Assembly: GCF_010093535.1 (NCBI RefSeq)
Contig: NW_022985182.1
Location: 1,135,635 to 1,199,545 of the forward strand
DNA from: Lindgomyces ingoldianus
Lineage: Eukaryota > Ascomycota > Dothideomycetes > Pleosporales > Lindgomycetaceae
Direction of reading: 5' to 3'
Length of the DNA: 63,911 bases
In this document: piece by piece, positions 60,735 through 63,911 of the stretch
Numbering within the stretch: position 1 is the first letter of the stretch
Layout of the letters: the number at the start of each line of letters is the position of its first letter
Translations under genes and position numbers: made by a program
The notes under the pieces: model-generated
The model's input: only the letters and a program-made list of their open reading frames with translations
Told to the model about the DNA's origin: nothing
The model's database searches: none

Positions 60735-60820
60735 CTTGTACCTACCATGATACCTCACGTAGTAATTGAACTAGACCTCCGCGAAGCTCTATAACCTTAC
60801 TCGTGCATAATCGTGACATT

Positions 60821-60829
60821 ACGTTGTGT
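60821..60829 (+). promoter_or_regulatory. Gypsy-1 primer-binding site, self-priming type
   Basis: ACGTTGTGT begins two bases after the LTR. It does not begin with TGG as tRNA-type sites do, and it pairs over nine bases with 60726-60734. Confidence 0.55.
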
Positions 60830-60846
60830 CAAAACCCTAGCCAAGA

Positions 60847-62007
60847 ATGGCCTCCGAATCTGATCCGATAAGCTTGGTACTTGCACAACTCCAAGCTATC
60901 AGAGCAAGCCAAGAAGCCTTCCAAGAAGCGCTTGCTCTACAGGAAAGCCGCCACGTCGCAAGCTTCGAAGCTCTTCGAAAGGACTTCGAAGAACAGCTTT
61001 GCGCCATCAAGCAGTCCGTTTCTGCCTCGACTCCTGTCATAGTAGTAGGAACTGAGAACTCACCAGCCTCAAAGCCCACCCAGAAGTCTGGAGATGGCTT
61101 AACTCCCTCCCGCCTAACGCCGCCTACGACCCGTAACCCCTCCGACCCGGTAATGAAATCTGACCGACTCCCTGATCCCCCGCTGTTTAACGGAAAACGG
61201 AAAGACCTACCTTCCTTCCTACGCAAGCTCCGATACAAACTTGAAGGAAACGCAGACCAATTCCCCTCCGAACGCTCCCAGTTACTATATGCCCACTCTC
61301 GACTTGACCGCGACGTAACAGCCTTGATCGACTCACTGATAGATAAGGATATCGTTAACCTAGACCAATTCGTGGCGTTCCTACAAGCAACCTACGGAGA
61401 CCCAAACAAAGAGTTAACGGCCCTAAGTCGCCTAAACACCCTACGACAAGGAAGGAAAAGCTTTACCTCACACTTTGCTGAGTTCCGCCGACTCGCATCC
61501 GATACAGGCCTGAATGAGATAGGTCTAATCGCAGCCCTACGTAACTCCCTCTCAACTGAACTGCAACGCGCTATGGTAGGAGAACCCCTCCCGAACGACC
61601 TTAACGCGTATGCGAACCTAATTGCTACCTACGATAATAACATGAGGTTCCTCCCCGTACAAGCCCCGATACGCCCCCGAACCAGCGCAGTTGCGAATAA
61701 GGACCCTAACGCGATGGAAATTAATTCGAATTATGCTCCAGTTGGTTCCAGAGAGCGTAAAGATCGCAGGAAGAAAGGTCAATGTTTCAAGTGCGGCAAG
61801 CATGGTCATATCTCCCAAAACTGCTCCGTTCCCCTTCCTCAAGTCCGCGCGAGTAGCGCTGCCAGTACTCGTCAAAGATCCTCGCCGTCCCGATCTCGTT
61901 CCCGCAAAGGCTCCGACTTGTATTCGAGCCCTGATCCCCCTCGCCACTCTCGACGTAGCCGCAGCCATAGCAGTGGGAGCCTGCAAAAAGGCTCGTCCCG
62001 GGGCTAA
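60847..62007 (+). CDS. gag: Gag polyprotein of Gypsy-1 copy G
   Basis: Gag forms the cytoplasmic virus-like particle and packages the element RNA. The 386-codon frame starts at ATG 60847, 28 bp after the LTR, in a good context (A at -3, G at +4). Residues ~8-58 are predicted coiled coil (repeated Leu/Ala/Gln/Glu). Residues ~125-250 form a retrotransposon gag domain (L-P-S-F-L-R-K-L, D-Q-F-V-A-F-L, F-A-E-F-R-R-L). A CCHC zinc knuckle C-F-K-C-G-K-H-G-H-I-S-Q-N-C spans residues 313-326 with the C-x2-C-x4-H-x4-C spacing. The tail (~339-386) is Ser/Arg-rich. It ends at TAA 62005-62007, overlapping pol by 37 bp in the -1 frame. All six sibling copies have lost this start codon. Frames in other phases and on the minus strand here are shadows. 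Confidence 0.96.
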   Translation: MASESDPISLVLAQLQAIRASQEAFQEALALQESRHVASFEALRKDFEEQLCAIKQSVSASTPVIVVGTENSPASKPTQKSGDGLTPSRLTPPTTRNPSDPVMKSDRLPDPPLFNGKRKDLPSFLRKLRYKLEGNADQFPSERSQLLYAHSRLDRDVTALIDSLIDKDIVNLDQFVAFLQATYGDPNKELTALSRLNTLRQGRKSFTSHFAEFRRLASDTGLNEIGLIAALRNSLSTELQRAMVGEPLPNDLNAYANLIATYDNNMRFLPVQAPIRPRTSAVANKDPNAMEINSNYAPVGSRERKDRRKKGQCFKCGKHGHISQNCSVPLPQVRASSAASTRQRSSPSRSRSRKGSDLYSSPDPPRHSRRSRSHSSGSLQKGSSRG

Positions 62008-63911
62008 GTCGCCCCCCGGGACCGATTCGACACCAGATCTCTGCCGACCTATGGGCTAAGTCCCCTACTGACGACTGGAAGTACCAAGTCAATATTCCCG
62101 TATGTTTACGACAAGGAACCGTATCGGCCCCGATACGGGCTCTTATTGACTCAGGAGCGAACGGCATAGGTTACATCAACAGAGAACTGGCGCGCAAACT
62201 GAATCTCCGATTGACACCGCTTACCCGAACGATTTACCCGACTGGATTTAATGGAAAACAACTTGAAGGAGGTTCTATCTCCTGTACCACAACTGTTACG
62301 ATTACCCACCGACACCACAAGGAGCAGATTAAACTCTATGTAACAAACACGGGACGTCATGACCTAATCCTAGGACAACCATGGCTGTATCGGCACAAGG
62401 TTGCCTTTAATTACCAAGAGCAAGTTCTAAACTTTAACTCTTCCCGATGCCGAGACGTATGCTTACGCTCACATCCGAACAACACCCGAATAGCACTTGA
62501 TACGGAAGGTCTCCAGACCTACTCCCCAATAACCCGAAGAAGAACTACCCAAGCAAGGCTAACAAGCCGGGCCTCTCACCGAGATGGGCTACGCAAAATG
62601 ATTCAACAACTGCCTGAACCTAAAGAAGAGGAAGCCTTTGAGGAACCTCTACCTACCCAATTCGGACACGAACCGGGACTCGAACAGCAGATGGACATCT
62701 GCCACATAGGACCTGCCCCGTTTGTGACCCTAGCTCGACGACCGGATCACGAAATCTACGCAGTCACGATTTCCGATATAGACCGAGCTTTAGCTCCCCG
62801 AAAACACACCGACCCGAGGACGATAGTCCCTCGAGACTACTACGACCTGTTGCATGTCTTCTCCCGAGACGAGTCCGATAAGCTTCCGATACGACGTCCG
62901 TACGATCACCAGATAACCCTTGAGCCTGGCAAACAACCTGGTTATGGGCCACTGTATGGGATGTCGCTAAACGAATTGAAAGTGCTCCGAAAATACCTCG
63001 ACGAGAACCTAGAGAAAGGGTTTATTCGAGCTAGCTCCTCACCAGTGGCGTCACCTGTACTATTTGTAAAGAAACCTGGGGGTGGGCTCCGATTCTGCGT
63101 CGACTACCGAGGACTGAACGCTGTTACTATTAAGAACCGATACCCGATTCCCCTCTTACAGGAAACCCTGAGCCGACTAAGCAAAGCAAAGTATTTTACA
63201 AAGTTAGATATTATTGCTGCCTTTAACAAGCTAAGGATAGCAAAGGGCGACGAGTGGCTAACAGCGTTTCGGACCCGATACGGACTATTCGAGTACCTGG
63301 TGATGCCCTTCGGCTTAGCCAACGCGCCTAGTACTTTTCAACATTTTGTAAACGACTCGCTCCGACCCTACCTAGACGTGTTCTGCACTGCGTATATTGA
63401 CGATATTCTGATCTACAGCGATAGCCTTTCGGAGCACAAACGGCATGTACGCCTGGTGCTAAAGGCTATGGAAGAAGCAGGTCTGCAACTCGACGTAGAC
63501 AAATGCGAGTTCCACCAATCAAAGGTCACGTATTTAGGATATGTGATCTCTACAGATGGCATCCGAATGGACCCCGTTAAGGTTCAGACTGTGCTAGATT
63601 GGCAATACCCAAAGGACGTGAAGGACGTTCGAGCCTTTGTAGGATTTGCTAACTTCTACCGACGATTTATCGACAACTTCTCGCAGCTAGTAAGCCCTAT
63701 GATTGCACTCACCAAGAAAGGGGTCCGATTCGACTTTGACCTGAATTGCCAACAGTCCTTCGACCAGCTGAAGAAAGCCTTTACTGAAGCCCCGATACTC
63801 CGCCACTTCAACCCCGAACTACCGATACTCGTAGAAGCCGATGCCTCAGACTACGTAGTAGCAGGAGTTCTCTCCCAGACTGAGCCGGACGGGACTATTA
63901 GGCCTATCGCA
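61971..63911 (+). CDS. pol: Pol polyprotein of Gypsy-1 copy G (partial, protease-RT-RNase H)
   Basis: Open from just after the in-frame stop at 61968-61970 to the last base of the window (647 codons, no stop), in the -1 frame relative to gag and without its own start codon, so a Gag-Pol fusion by -1 frameshifting is inferred. Codons are counted from 61971. Aspartic protease: A-L-I-D-S-G-A-N-G with the catalytic Asp at codon 60 (62148), later D-L-I-L-G-Q-P-W. Reverse transcriptase: F-V-K-K-P-G-G-G-L-R-F-C-V-D-Y-R (63064 on), first catalytic Asp in K-L-D-I-I-A-A-F (codon 413), P-F-G-L-A-N-A-P, Y-I-D-D at 63393-63404 (codons 475-478), Y-L-G-Y. RNase H begins with V-E-A-D-A-S-D (Asp at codon 624). 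Integrase and chromodomain, seen in copies B, C and F, should follow outside. All motifs seen are intact. Confidence 0.96.
61984..62022 (+). promoter_or_regulatory. Candidate -1 frameshift site: A-run plus hairpin
   Basis: CAA AAA GGC in the gag frame is followed by a perfect 9-bp stem, GTCCCGGGG (61995-62003) with CCCCGGGAC (62014-62022), and a 10-nt loop holding the gag stop. It lies within the gag-pol overlap (61971-62007). Slipping back one base at AAA leaves perfect pairing in that codon. The heptamer is not a canonical X-XXY-YYZ site, so the exact slip position is uncertain. Confidence 0.55.

Larger units (their letters stand above)
60501..60818 (+). repeat. Copy G, 5' LTR
   Basis: 318 bp from TGTCACG to CGTGACA. 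This is the reference for the twelve degraded LTRs of copies A-F. Confidence 0.97.
60501..63911 (+). mobile_element. Gypsy-1 copy G, intact so far as seen (runs off the window)
   Basis: A young, unmutated member of the family represented by copies A-F. It starts TGTCACGG at 60501; the preceding five bases TAAGC should recur after its 3' LTR outside the window. Dense CpGs, intact gag and pol open to the last base contrast with every other copy. From the 5.66-kb sibling length its end is expected about 2.2 kb past the window, with integrase and chromodomain in that part. It sits in the Helitron relic. It may be an active element, or a copy inserted after RIP last acted. Confidence 0.95.

Noticed and set aside
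60819..60846. tRNA-primed primer-binding site after the copy G LTR
   Set aside because: No TGG start and no match I could recognise to a tRNA 3' end; the LTR-complementary segment explains the site better.
60837..62360. Additional open frames on the minus strand and in the third plus frame over gag and the start of pol
   Set aside because: They lie opposite or out of phase with gag and pol, whose domains and motifs are clear; they are GC-driven shadows.
62764..63322. Minus-strand frames of 62 and 72 codons within pol
   Set aside because: They overlap protease and reverse-transcriptase coding sequence and show no domain.

Overview
The window is a TE-rich, AT-rich block of a filamentous ascomycete (Pezizomycotina) genome. 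Three things point there: nearly every repeat copy is saturated with C-to-T and G-to-A transitions like those left by repeat-induced point mutation (RIP); the element set (chromodomain Ty3/Gypsy, Ty1/Copia, pogo/Fot1, Helitron) is typical of such fungi; and GC-rich sequence survives only as short islands. I see no host gene, tRNA, rRNA or CRISPR. The only intact reading frames belong to one young retrotransposon at the right end. No species name can be supported.

Layout. 1-95: end of an LTR (family 3). 289-2127: a pogo/Fot1-like transposon (P1, minus strand). 2130-5925: a decayed Ty1/Copia element cut by a 127-bp solo LTR (3221-3347) and a 290-bp solo LTR (5497-5786). 6122-17454: Gypsy-1 copy A (minus) with copy B (plus, 10955-16619) inside it. 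18344-19417: a solo-LTR-like island containing an 885-base N gap. 20422-22285: a second pogo element (P2, plus). About 24.1 kb to beyond 60.5 kb: a decayed Helitron on the minus strand, broken by Gypsy-2 (24408-43499, itself carrying Gypsy-1 copies C and D), Gypsy-1 copy E (46269-59277, carrying a small non-autonomous LTR element, copy F and a 204-bp solo LTR) and intact copy G (from 60501). Most insertions have a recognisable 5-bp (LTR elements) or TA (pogo) target duplication, so the nesting order can be read directly.

Gypsy-1 is the key family. Copies A-F are each about 5.66 kb with LTRs of about 318 bp, and all lack the gag start codon and the reverse-transcriptase aspartates. Copy G has clean CpG-rich sequence, an intact 386-codon gag with a CCHC zinc knuckle, and an open pol running off the window in the -1 frame. 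The dead copies show that the family ends in a chromodomain.

Most notable signals: (i) all three LTR families with a readable leader carry a sequence just after the 5' LTR that is complementary to an LTR segment about 35 nt downstream of a TATA-like box, the layout of Tf1/sushi self-priming; (ii) a perfect 9-bp hairpin sits over the gag-pol overlap of copy G; (iii) RIP-type mutations fade at the outer edge of each repeat copy; (iv) Gypsy-2 has a possible antisense coiled-coil frame before its 3' LTR; (v) the N gap is flanked by the same 27 bases on both sides, suggesting an assembly collapse.
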